Shown here: positions 53,829-64,000 of the stretch, in pieces | Position numbering within the stretch: the stretch's first letter is position 1 | How the letters are laid out: every line of letters begins with the position of its first letter | From: Zerene cesonia | Lineage: Eukaryota; Arthropoda; Insecta; Lepidoptera; Pieridae | Length of the DNA: 64,000 nucleotides | Direction of reading: 5' to 3' | NCBI RefSeq assembly: GCF_012273895.1 | Contig: NC_052128.1 | Coordinates: 4,712,001 to 4,776,000 of the forward strand | The notes under the pieces: model-generated | Told to the model about the DNA's origin: nothing | What the model saw: the letters and a program-made list of their open reading frames with translations, nothing else | Databases searched by the model: none | Translations under genes and position numbers: made by a program

Positions 53829-54383
53829 TATAACTAAATAATCTTTATAATTATCTATCCATCTGTATACCTGTCTATCTATCTACCTTTTAACATATGA
53901 TACATAAAACTTATAGCTAGACACATGACGTAACATTAGAAACACAAAAGAATTGATTTCCACTCAGATGATCACGCAATAAGACGAGTAACATAAATTT
54001 TACGTAATTGATTTTGTTGATATTCTGTCGCGAAATCAATTTCTACAAAGGCGATAATTTATAGTGACAGTTCAATCAAGGATTTCTTATACTAGTGGGT
54101 GCAGCTGACATCGATTGCATTAGCCGTAAGTGTACAAAGATATGTTCATTCAATATAATTGAAAGTTATTTAAAAATTGAATTATTTTGTCCTCTTAAAG
54201 TAACATTTTTCAAGTGACTTCAAAAAAACGTGATGTTAATTCAACAATTTTTTCGAATGCATCTATATTCAGAGCCTATATGAAGTATGAAATTTGAAAT
54301 TTTTTAATTGTCCTTTAAAATTATTTATGACTCCTATGACCTGAATAAATTCAGAACTGAAATATTTCAGCTAATCACAATAT

Positions 54384-54524
54384 CACACTAATATTATAAA
54401 TGTGAAAGTTTGTTTGGATATTTGTCCGTAAATCGTAAATTTTGATGAAACTTGGTATACAGACAGGGTATGAGCTGACAGAAACAGGCATCTTGATATC
54501 CGGGCAGAGCCGGGACGAGCGTCT
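54384..54524 (+). mobile_element. Helitron, truncated and deleted
   Basis: TCACACTAATATTATAAATG at the start and GCCGGGACGAGCGTCT at the end; the CTAG terminus is damaged. Confidence 0.55.
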
Positions 54525-55160
54525 TGTCTTAAATAGATGAACTTACAATATATTTCAATTTTGCAACACATAAGTTTTGTAACAATAGTTTTACATTGGG
54601 ATTATATTGTATATAAAACACAGAACTTGTATTATATGAAGCAATATAGTACCAAATCCTACTAATATTATTACATATGTGTGTTTGTCTTATTATTTGT
54701 CCCTCTTTCTTGTCTCATCGGAGTGGTTTTATGATATAATTTCCTGGTAAATATTCGGAGACTATAAAGTGAAATAGATATAGATTACTGAGAAAACATT
54801 TCATTCCTGTGGGTTTTCTTTGACTTTGACATTAATATAATAGAGTCTTCACAGATATATCGTTTTAAATTAAATTCAATGTTATAATAACATACATCCC
54901 ACGCGCGAACTTTATTTTTTTAATTGCAACTGTTTTTAATCTGTGATCTATAAACTGTAAATATCCTATTGTTTTATATTAAAACGGTTTCGACACAGCG
55001 TTTTACATGAATTAAATGAATAATTATAAAATATGATATACCTACTTGCCCAACCTTCGCAATATTAATGTTGATATGTGAAAAGTAAAAAACTTAATGA
55101 AATAATCGTATATACTATAGTTATACATATTTACATTGATGTAATGTAAAATATTTGTAT

Positions 55161-55377
55161 CGACCGCCTCCTTGGTGCAGTGATTAACGTGTGAGTGTAG
55201 ATCCGAGGAGTCCTGGGTTCGATTCCCAGTAGGGACTCGCAAGAAAAAAATAAGTTTCGATTTGGCAGGACACAGAAAGCTGATCACCTACTTATCCATA
55301 AAGAAACTCGATCAGTGAAACTGATGTATATCATCCGCCCCATACCCCACTAGGGACACGGGACTTTACTGCCACAG
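55161..55377 (+). mobile_element. Second tRNA-derived SINE family
   Basis: The head has A box TTGGTGCAGTGATTAACG and B box GGGTTCGATTCC. The body contains GGCAGGACACAGAAAGCTGA and CATACCCCACTAGGGACACG. This is a distinct family from the Metulj-like SINE, and no clear target duplication was found. Confidence 0.72.
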
Positions 55378-55914
55378 ACTTATATGAAAATGTGCATCTA
55401 AACTAATACTGTAGATAGAATATATCTGTCTTTTTGTGTCATATTACCATGTTTGTAATATTTTTCACACAAAAAGTACTGGACCGATTTCAAAAATGTT
55501 TTCACGATTAGAAAGCTTCACTAATTGACATGGGCGTAGCGGGGAAGAAAAGCTAGTCTATAATATAAAACTTTACTTTTCTCTCAAACCTTCTGATTTG
55601 GTTATCTGAATGTTATTTCTTCTTTTATATAAAATATCAGTTAACATCGCAGCATGTGTTTTCAAATGCTCACATAAACTTAGGTTTAAAAATGTCTGAA
55701 TACTTAACAATCACATCACACACAGGTACTTATTTTCGGGCTAATTCCAAACGAAATTCAATAAAACATTTCTCGAATATAACGCTCTTGAAGTGAACAA
55801 AACCTCAAACAATTTACGGAGTAATTTTTTGTGCGCCATCCATCGCGAGTTACATTCGAAGAAATATGTTATCCGACCTTAATTCTATGTACATAACGAT
55901 CAATGTATTACCCC

Positions 55915-56045
55915 GAATGGAGCGACACGGTCACGTCTGGGCAAGGCATTCGGCGATGCGCGTGCGCAGCATTGTAATCGGTAATGCATGACAAGTGTGA
56001 CGTCACGTGGTTGTGGGTATAATGCGATCGTTCGTGACTCACGCT
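55915..56045. promoter_or_regulatory. Transcription-factor site cluster
   Basis: Within 130 bases lie GCGCGTGCGCA (NRF1-like), a perfect CRE TGACGTCA (55998-56005) overlapping an E-box CACGTG (56004-56009), and a perfect AP-1 site TGACTCA (56035-56041). Confidence 0.4.
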
Positions 56046-56546
56046 GATTTAATATGACAGCGTAGGCTTAGGCTTAATCGCGTTGTATTCAAGTATACGA
56101 AATGGGAAGCAACTGTTTTCGATTGGTTAAATTACGGTAAATGTGGTTAAAGTATGGGAACCGGTGGTAAATGGTAGAACTATGTTATAACTATTTAAAT
56201 ATTAAATGCTTAAAAACTGATATTAGAAAAGATATAAAAAAAAACCAATAAAATACGATCTAAATTAATAAAGTTGTAGTCTAACTGCCATGAATATTCA
56301 TATTTCGTGACAAAACATTATGTAAACACATGCTGTTAATACGAGTATTATAAGCTTATATTGTTTATATATACATACGTTAATTATACTTAAACACTTG
56401 TATATTTATTCCGTAAAAGTTGCAATTTGGGGCTAATATAATGTTATACAAATACAATCACCGACGTCCCTGGGGCTCCACAGGCACGGACATCAGTTCC
56501 ACATTGAACACAAAAATCATTGCGGTTGAAAACCCACGGAGTTATT

Positions 56547-56862
56547 CATCATCATCATCATCATCAGCCCATATATGTTCCCACTGCTGAGACACAGGCC
56601 TCCTATGAGGGTTCAGGCCATAATCCACCACGCTGGCCAAGTGCGGGTTGGCAGATGTCACATGTCGTCGAACTTTTTAATTCTTGGACATGCCGGTTTC
56701 CTCACGATGTTTTCCTTCACCGTTTAAGCAGTGGTGATGTTATCCATATGCGCAGATAAATTGAAAAATCAATTTATTTCCTGCGCGCTCGCCCGGCCTC
56801 GAACTCCGACTTATCGATTTTGAAGTCCGAGGTTCTCACCACTGAGCCACCACTGCTTTTGT
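56547..56862 (-). mobile_element. Metulj-like SINE, full length, minus strand
   Basis: This is the reverse complement of the 40.6-kb copy, with a (CATCAT)n start, the CCTCCTATGAGGGTTCAGG body and the tRNA-like head at the right end. A 9-bp duplication GGAGTTATT flanks it (56538-56546 and 56863-56871). Confidence 0.87.
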
Positions 56863-57089
56863 GGAGTTATTGTGCAGCAAATAATATTCAGCAGTTGATT
56901 TGTGAACCTTATTCGTTTGGAACGTTGGTTAAAAGGTAAATTTTTGAACAAAATTATGTTTACTAATTGCACAAGTAAATAAAATGTTTCGCCAAATTGT
57001 TGATACTTCATGGTATAAATTAACGCCATATTCTTATATAACTATTAAACATATACATTCTATCCTACTTCCCACTAATAATCCTAATT

Positions 57090-57290
57090 TCTACTAATAT
57101 TATAAATGCGAAAGTTTGTAAGGATGTGTGTGTGTGTTTGTTGCTCTCTCACACAAAAACTACTCAACCGATTGCAATGAAATTTGGTACGTAGACAGCT
57201 GGACAACTGGAATAACATATGGGGAACTTTTTATCCCGATATTCCTACGATATACGGACTTACGCGGCTGAAACCGCGGGGCGCAGCTAG
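57090..57290 (+). mobile_element. Lep1-type Helitron, near complete
   Basis: It starts TCTACTAATATTATAAATGC, has a longer (GT)n run than other copies and ends CCGCGGGGCGCAGCTAG before T. Confidence 0.82.
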
Positions 57291-57959
57291 TAAAATATAA
57301 ATTTAAACCTTACAAACATTTTTAATGTCTTTTTAAAAATAATGTTAAATTTAAATAAATATTTAATGCTCTATTTTTAAAGAGGGTTAAAATTTTTATT
57401 TGGTAATGACAACCAAATATTTTGACAAATATGATGTGGTTTATTCTTTATGTCAGGAAGGGTCACAGACTACAAATTTAATTTAGATTCTCCCTGGGAT
57501 ACACAGATTAAAATTCTTTTCTATTTATATCTTCCATACAACGTACCTATCACAATTACACCATCTGCCACAGATAAAAAAACAGCTAGAATATTTCATT
57601 ATTTATTAAGCCAACATCAAACGCAACATCTTTATTCTTTGAGTCTGGTAACTCAATTTTTAAGTCTTACATAGTTTAATATTAATGGAACGTATGACTT
57701 GTCTGTTTGTCCCAAAAAACCGTCATACATATTCATTGATAGCATAAAGTGCGCTAAATTTGGATTTCTATAATTATGATAATTCACGCGTTGGTCATAT
57801 GGCGCCATTCATGCTTTTAAAAACTCGTCGAGACTTTACTGCGCGATATGGTTGTAGACCATGTTTTATTATCTGGATTAAATGTCAAAATATATAAGCT
57901 GTGTTTTTTCTGCTGATTCTATTAATTGTTAGGTTCTCTTTTACAATTTCTTCCATAAA

Positions 57960-58265
57960 TTATTACACACACACACCTTTTTTTGTGTGGATTTTCGATG
58001 TTAGCCAGAAGGACTATTACAGCATGGACGCGTGACACACACACCGTCACACACCACATTCCACCTCTCAGAAGATTGGCATGAAATTGTAGAATGAGAA
58101 TTCTTCTTTCCTCTCCTTTCTTTTCTCTACTTTTCAGTCCTTTCTCTTAGACCCCTCAGCAATCCTTTTGATGGACGTAAAGTCCATCCTCTCTAAACGT
58201 TTATGGGCGGTTGTAGCGCTTATCATCAGGCGACCCACCAGCTCCTTTGCTAACTATGATATAAA
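57960..58265 (+). mobile_element. LINE/SINE 3' tail
   Basis: The end CGCTTATCATCAGGCGACCC ACCAGCTCCTTTGC is the widespread 3' end of a lepidopteran retroelement, followed by an A-rich tail. Upstream, a CACACAC tract and CCTCTCAGAAGATTGGCATG probably belong to the same insertion. Confidence 0.5.
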
Positions 58266-59942
58266 AAACATACTACACGAGTGAATCCGCGGGCGAAAGA
58301 TACATGTAAATATTTATAAATGTCCTAAGAATAATTGTTTCGTTCGACGTCAACTTATTCCAGTTTAAAACAGGTGTTACAGTTTTTATTCACAAACAAA
58401 CGGGTCTATATTATATACGAGGGCTAATTTTAATGAAATAATCTTGGAAATTTAAAATAGAAACGAGTAAAAAGAGAAACAGGATTCTTTGTCAACTTTT
58501 TTTTATATTCTAGAAATATTTGAAATTTTGTTAATTCTAAAAATATTAATAATATTTCGGCCAATCTGTCTCTTTGTTTAATTTTAACCTCATAACTGCT
58601 ATCGGGATGTATGTTTTTATATTAAATTAACAGATTACACACCTAAAATAACTGTTGAAAGTTTATTAATAAAATAAAAGAGGATTCAACTTCTGTTCAC
58701 TATCACTAGAGCAAACATAAAGAAACATAATCTCTAAATGATAAACATAATCAATATTTAAGCGCAAAACATCATTATTTATTTATTTTAATTTTATATT
58801 CTAGTGTTCTTTGGCTTTACGAAAACTTTTCGAAATTTTGTGAGCATTGCAATAAAATATACAAATTGAGTTGCGCAAAAAGGGCAAAATAAAGATCCAA
58901 ATATAGCATTACTATAAAAACTGAACGGTTGTACCCAGTAATGACATTATTTATTGTGAAAAATGTATTTTCAATAAAATGCTAAATAAATTTATAATAA
59001 ACGTCTGTTTTTTCACACTCTCTGAATTTTATGTTTATTGAAAATTTTTTAACTTTGATACAGGGACAGAAGTAAAGTCATAATCGGTAATATATTTAAA
59101 TATTTAATTTATTGTCGATAAGTTAAAGATTTTAAGATGGGATTTCAAAGCACAGACGTGGATTTATACTTTTTTTATTTTATGGTACCTAAAAAAAGTT
59201 ATTTAATCTGAACGCTTTTTAATTTCTTTTAAAATCTAACTTTACAATATTGGTTTTATTATAAAAAGCGAAATTTAGTTTTTCTTAAGTTCGTTTCTAA
59301 ATGGAACTAAACAACGACACAATCAATTTGTATTACACCGTAACCAAGCTAAATGAAAGAAATGGCCTACCATCTATATTCGTGAGGAGGCAAGAGGTTG
59401 GTATATCTTCCATTCAATTCAATTATTCCATAAATAAGCAATTGTGTTTAGCATTCGATCTATTATGTCGTAGATTTCAGTTTTATTGAATTATGTATAT
59501 AGAAATAGATATATTTGGTTATTATGTTTGTGTGAGTTTATTTTTGTGTACTTACACGTATATTGCACCCACCACGAGTAAATGTAATTGGCTGTTATCT
59601 GGTAATAGATGTAAATCAGTTTTAACATAACGCACCTAATAGTTAAATGAGTGGGCGTAGTGAGTCACCGCGGCTTATGTATAGCGCTTTGTTTTGAAGG
59701 TGAAAGTTCCATTACCAAGTTTTATATCCATTCAACTAGAATGTGTAAGGAATTTTGTGTGAATTGGGGTCACTGATGTGGAAAAGATTTTCTTCGTCTT
59801 AAGGATACTCTATAATCTTTGCTAATGGGAGATATATACCTCAAATAAAACCGATGTGAGAATTCTTAATCCGATTTTGAAAGATCGTAAGTATTATCCC
59901 GCCGTTAAGTGGAGTTTTTCAGAATTTAACACTAAACAATTT

Positions 59943-60000
59943 GAGATATTTTTAAAGAATAACTCGATCACTAGGCCGGATTCGATCCCGTGTCAAGAAA
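59943..60000 (+). repeat. Decayed fragment related to the foldback SINE
   Basis: The sequence AAAGAATAACTCGATCACTA...GGATTCGATCCCGTGTCAAG resembles the 5' arm and B box of the foldback SINE, but most of the core and the tail are missing. Confidence 0.35.
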
Positions 60001-60816
60001 TTATTTATTTTATTCAAACTCAAACATTTATATAATCAATTAGACTTCTTATAGAAGCACTTTTTAACCGTCATAGCATAGTTTTAACCTTTACCTAAAT
60101 AATGTTGGAATATAACATACAATTTTGTAGGTTTTTTATATATCGTTTGGGTATTAGCTATATGTATATTTTGCGAAGATTTAGATTAAACGGCGTATAT
60201 TGTTTAATTAAGATGGGTTTAGAAGTTTTAATATGCTGGAAAAAATATGGCTTATCTTTCAATGGCTCCTCTCCCAATAAACAGAATATTTTAGACATAC
60301 CTTTATCAGTATTTTAAAGTTACATGAAATTATCAGTAAGTATTACTAAAATAAAACGAGCGTTGATCTTTGATCTCTCCATTGTTGATTACACCTTAAA
60401 ATCATCATAAAATATGCCCCGCGTTCACGATCATCGATTTAATAAGAGAAAGAGATTTAAAGCACACTCTCTTTGCTTGGGGCGTGATCGAGAAAGTCTG
60501 TCTGTCAACAATAAATTCGTTTAAAAATCTGAGAATTAGCTCCGAGCCATCGCGGCGTTTATGGCGCATTAATTTAAACATGAAGAATAAAGAACGAATA
60601 TAGAATGGGTTTGAATTTTAAATAGATTTGGAATTCGGGTGGATTTCAGTTTTTTTTCATTTAATCTGTGGTATTGTTTTCGTTTTTTGGAAGCCATTGA
60701 TATTTGATACATTTATGAGCTAGATTCGCTCATTGAGGAAGATTCTAAATTATTTGATCGGGCACCTCAAATTGCTATTGCTAGATAGATAGATATCCTA
60801 TATTGAATATTAAATA

Positions 60817-60965
60817 CTAGCATTTGCCTGCGGCTTCCCTTGCGCTCAAATTGTTTCCAAACCATTCTCATAGTCGTCTGAAGACACACAAAATGTTTCG
60901 TAAAAATCACTTTATAATCAGAAGAAATTGAGTGACAGTCGTACAAACAGAAGTAATATATACAG
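60817..60965 (-). mobile_element. Helitron fragment
   Basis: CTAGCATTTGCCTGCGGCTT CCCTTGCG is a 3' end related to the 39.2-kb copy; the head is degenerate. Confidence 0.45.
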
Positions 60966-61355
60966 ATGTACCAACAATTTAGAGATAGCACGTTCCGTAA
61001 GACTAGTAAGTGATGTATATATAATGAATCGCACAGGCAACCGGCGAAAAACCATTATTTTATACAAAGTTTCTTTTTATACTTTAATAGAGTTTTAAAA
61101 CGAAATCTTGTCAATACATGAAATAACACTGCTAATGAAATGCAACAGTACCGCTGTATTAACATAAATACATCAATCATGGAACCGATAAAAATACTAA
61201 ATACAGGCAAGTCTGTGTAAGACGTGACTTGTTAATGAATCTTCGTTAATACTCAGATTAATTATTAGGGGGCCTCCCGCCAGTTATTGTCCTTTTTTAT
61301 ATTTTTTGGCTTTTCGTCAGGTCATTAAAATTTATAATTCATTAAACATATTAGA

Positions 61356-61492
61356 CTAGCGTCCGCAATGACTTTGCCTGTGGTATATATAGCTTACAGC
61401 ACTCCGAAATCATGCACATATACAAGATTGAAGGAATTTACGTAATCGGCCCATTATTTCTTGAGATTAGCGCGTTTAAACAAAGTAACTCG
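61356..61492 (-). mobile_element. Helitron fragment, GGTCCGCC-related
   Basis: CTAGCGTCCGCAATGACTTT GCC and, further in, GAGATTAGCGCGTTTAAACA match the 17.8-kb family on the minus strand. Confidence 0.5.
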
Positions 61493-62059
61493 TAAGGTTT
61501 GTATTGTTACTCTTGCAATATATAGTTTGTTACATTTATTGAAAAGTTATTATTTCTTTTCAAAAAATGTGGAATAAAATTTAATTAAGTACAGGAGGAT
61601 ATCGAAATCAGGAAAGATGAAATTATATAAAAGGTATTTAATATTTATTGGTTGAATGCACATTTCATAAGTATATATTTATAGTATTTTTGCGCTTGCG
61701 AAATCGATTCATTAAATTGCAATAAATTTGATTTCTCATATCCATTATCTAATCTGCATACCTCGTAGGTGTGAAATGTATAATTAATCGATCGATATAA
61801 TGAAGTTTAAATTTTCTTGTTCTGATTTGATTTTAATATTATATACCCAATTATTATGTTGAGGGGGCACTTTAATAGTATTCTTACGTAATATATAATT
61901 TAAGAAATACATACGCAAAATTGCCTTTTTTTTCTAAAAATATTTAGACGTCCTCATTATTGTTTAAAATATCGGAATAATATAATCAGAGGCTTTTATT
62001 TTGTGACTTTTTAAATCACCTTCTTGTCCTTAACTTTAGTTAATCGTTTCAACACTCTT

Positions 62060-62178
62060 TCAGTTGGTTGCCTGGTAGAAATCGCTCTTCTCTACTATAT
62101 CTTCTGTTTAAAGTATAAATTTATTATTGTTTTTTGTTCGCAGCACAATAAAGTGTTTAAATAAATAAATAAAATATA
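62060..62178 (+). mobile_element. LINE 3' tail with (AATA)n end
   Basis: GGTTGCCTGGTAGAAATCGC is followed by GCAGCACAATAAAGTGTTTA and AATAAATAAATAAAAT. The right half of the hairpin is lost. Confidence 0.55.
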
Positions 62179-62559
62179 ATTTTAGTTTGTCAAGAATCTG
62201 TCGAACCTCCGTGAGGCTCTACAGTGTAGGCAGAAAGTATTTTCCACAATATAAAGAGGTTATTCCTTGGCAAGAGGTCAGTGGGTCGGCCAAAGGCAAT
62301 TTCTTATCATTTATCGCTTCCTTCAAATCTTACTTGGGGTGGATAATTTAACGCTGCCACGCTATGTGGGGCTGTATTTTGTTTTATATTTCGACCATAA
62401 AAACTTTATTGACGGGTGAATATTAACTGGAATTGGTCTTGAAAATTATGAGTTGAGTTTGTATTTATTTTATGCTAGTGGTCCGCCCTGGCTTCATCCG
62501 TGGTACTTTTTTTCTCTATAACAACCTTCCGTGTGCCTTTACAAAAATGTTAATTGAAT

Positions 62560-62719
62560 AACATCGTGAGGAAACCGGCATGTCCAAGAATCAAAAGTTC
62601 GATGACATATGACATCTGCCAACCCGCACTTGGCCAGCGTGGTGGATTATGGCCTGAACCCTCATAGGAGGTCTGCGTCCCAGCACTGGGAAGATATATG
62701 GGCTGATGATGGGCTGATA
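62560..62719 (+). mobile_element. 5'-truncated Metulj-like SINE
   Basis: It runs from AACATCGTGAGGAAACCGGC to GGGCTGATGATGGGCTGATA, with the last motif duplicated. The tRNA-like head is absent. Confidence 0.75.
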
Positions 62720-63053
62720 GTTATAAAAGTAGTTAACTGATATTCAAATTACATTTGAATTTATGTGAAGCATTTGTTATGGCTGACACCAATACGGTTG
62801 AATCCGATACTATTTTAGCGGATTATTTTTAAATCCTGCATTCAATTGTTTCATCGAATATAGTATTAAACGGCCATTTCAAGAATGTGTTCTAATTGAT
62901 CGAGTTTTGTCGTTTAAGTGGTGTCATTTTAATTTTATTGTGTAATAGTTTATTGGATAATTGACGATACGCTATAACCAAAAAATACGGAACAGTCGGA
63001 CATAAGACAATTTAAGTGAATTAAGACAAATGTAAATAATGAAACTTCTTCAA

Positions 63054-63228
63054 TCTACACTATTATTATAAAGAGGAAGAATTTGTTTGCTTGTTTGTTT
63101 TTTGTAATGGATAAACTCAAAAACTACTGGACCGAATTTAAAAATTCTTTTACCATTAGAAAGCTCCAACTTCGCTGAGTGAAATAGGCTATATATGTAC
63201 CACGGGCGAAGCCGGGGCGAACTGCTAG
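63054..63228 (+). mobile_element. Helitron, ATTATAAAGAGGAAGAATTTG head
   Basis: It starts TCTACACTATTATTATAAAG and ends GGGCGAAGCCGGGGCGAACT GCTAG. It is the intact counterpart of the 21.5-kb copy. Confidence 0.75.
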
Positions 63229-63604
63229 TAGCCTATATTGTTTTAATTTTATATTTATGTACCTTAAAGTTGACGTAGCTCTGTCCAACAAAACATTGAT
63301 CAAAACTTATAATTACTAAGAAAAGCTATGATTTATCTACTTTTAACCAGTTCAACAATTATCTAAACATATTTGGTAGGATTGGCAGAAATATGAGGTT
63401 ATGATTTACGCACTTGTCAGTTGATATTTCGCAGCATTTTCCAAGGAAATGCAAGTAATTAGGGCTGATGTATGTGGGCCGAGCGTGTAATTAGTTGAGT
63501 AATGATGGCATAAGCCACGATGTTTTAGCGAAAACGTTGCTCTGAATCTGAAGCGTTTGATTTTAAATCGTTGCCAGAAAGAATCATTCTAAATTTGCCT
63601 ATAA

Positions 63605-63799
63605 CTAGTTGCGCCCTGCGTAAGTCTTTATCCCGTAGGTATATCGGGGTTGCCTGTGTGTTGTTCCAGTTGTTCAGCTATCTACGTACCAAATTTCATT
63701 GCAATCGGTTAAGCAGTTATTGCGTAAAAGAGTAACAAATATCATGGATACATGCATCCATCCATACTTACAAACGTTTCGCGTTTATAATATTAGTAG
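63605..63799 (-). mobile_element. Lep1-type Helitron, internally deleted
   Basis: CTAGTTGCGCCCTGCGTAAG shows loss of the terminal hairpin stem; the rest (GTACCAAATTTCATTGCAAT) is typical. Confidence 0.7.
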
Positions 63800-64000
63800 A
63801 ATATATAATATTTCGTGCTTTTTTAAGGTTTTAATTATAGACCTCAAAAACGGCTTTTGTCGTGGAAAATTTGATTTGATTTGATTATGATCACGGGGAG
63901 ATTTGTTTGTGTTTTAATTAATTGCTCGGTAGAAAATTTGTCGGTGGAGGGTTAATGGATAACCATGTGTGTTGATACAAATCATATATGATTATGTGTG

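Larger units (their letters stand above)
53829..64000. other. Gene-poor, repeat-rich stretch to window end
   Basis: It contains the listed SINEs, Helitrons, LINE tails and the motif cluster near 56.0 kb. No convincing exon was found; the frame at 59301-59489 is discussed under findings. Confidence 0.45.

Noticed and set aside
56520..56759. 79-codon plus-strand frame starting in a His run
   Set aside because: It is a translation of the Metulj-like SINE; similar frames appear in every copy.

Overview
The window is AT-rich, intron-containing animal DNA, almost certainly from a moth or butterfly (Lepidoptera). Two kinds of evidence support this. First, it encodes most of one insect-type gene, kibra, a Hippo-pathway scaffold, split over 18 small exons with GT-AG borders. 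Second, the non-coding DNA is packed with repeats typical of Lepidoptera: Lep1-type non-autonomous Helitrons (5' TC ... hairpin ... CTAG 3'), a Metulj-like tRNA-derived SINE ending in (GAT)n, and short LINE 3' tails. It is not prokaryotic; there are no operons, CRISPR arrays or functional tRNA/rRNA genes.

Layout. Positions 1-8340 are non-coding (upstream region or long intron of kibra) with a few CpG-rich patches. Positions 8340-9170 hold a GC-rich block with a 184-codon reading frame ending at a phase-0 splice donor; it could be an alternative first exon of kibra. The kibra exons run on the + strand from 10848 to a stop at 25786. The WW-domain exons at the N terminus must lie upstream of the window. 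The window encodes, in order, the coiled-coil region, a Ser/Pro-rich linker with a PPxY motif, the C2 domain, an acidic segment, the aPKC-binding motif, a C-terminal helical region and a PDZ-ligand-like C terminus. All splice phases join into one frame of 1,062 residues, including a symmetric 60-nt exon (20275-20334) that may be a cassette. One intron holds a 1,000-N assembly gap (22827-23826) flanked by 72-bp inverted repeats.

From 25787 to 64000 no convincing gene is seen on either strand, and a second 1,000-N gap lies at 28042-29041. This half contains Helitron copies in both orientations, SINE copies with target-site duplications, LINE tails and several palindromes. A few CpG-rich, promoter-like islands (about 32.5, 35.6, 45.7 and 56.0 kb) may belong to a neighbouring gene whose coding exons lie outside the window.

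The most unusual item is a family of tRNA-like SINEs (about 24.0, 40.4, 41.4 and 42.2 kb). Their tRNA-like core sits inside a long perfect foldback stem, whose two arms have changed together between copies. All gene calls rest on reading the translation and splice borders by eye; no database search was possible.
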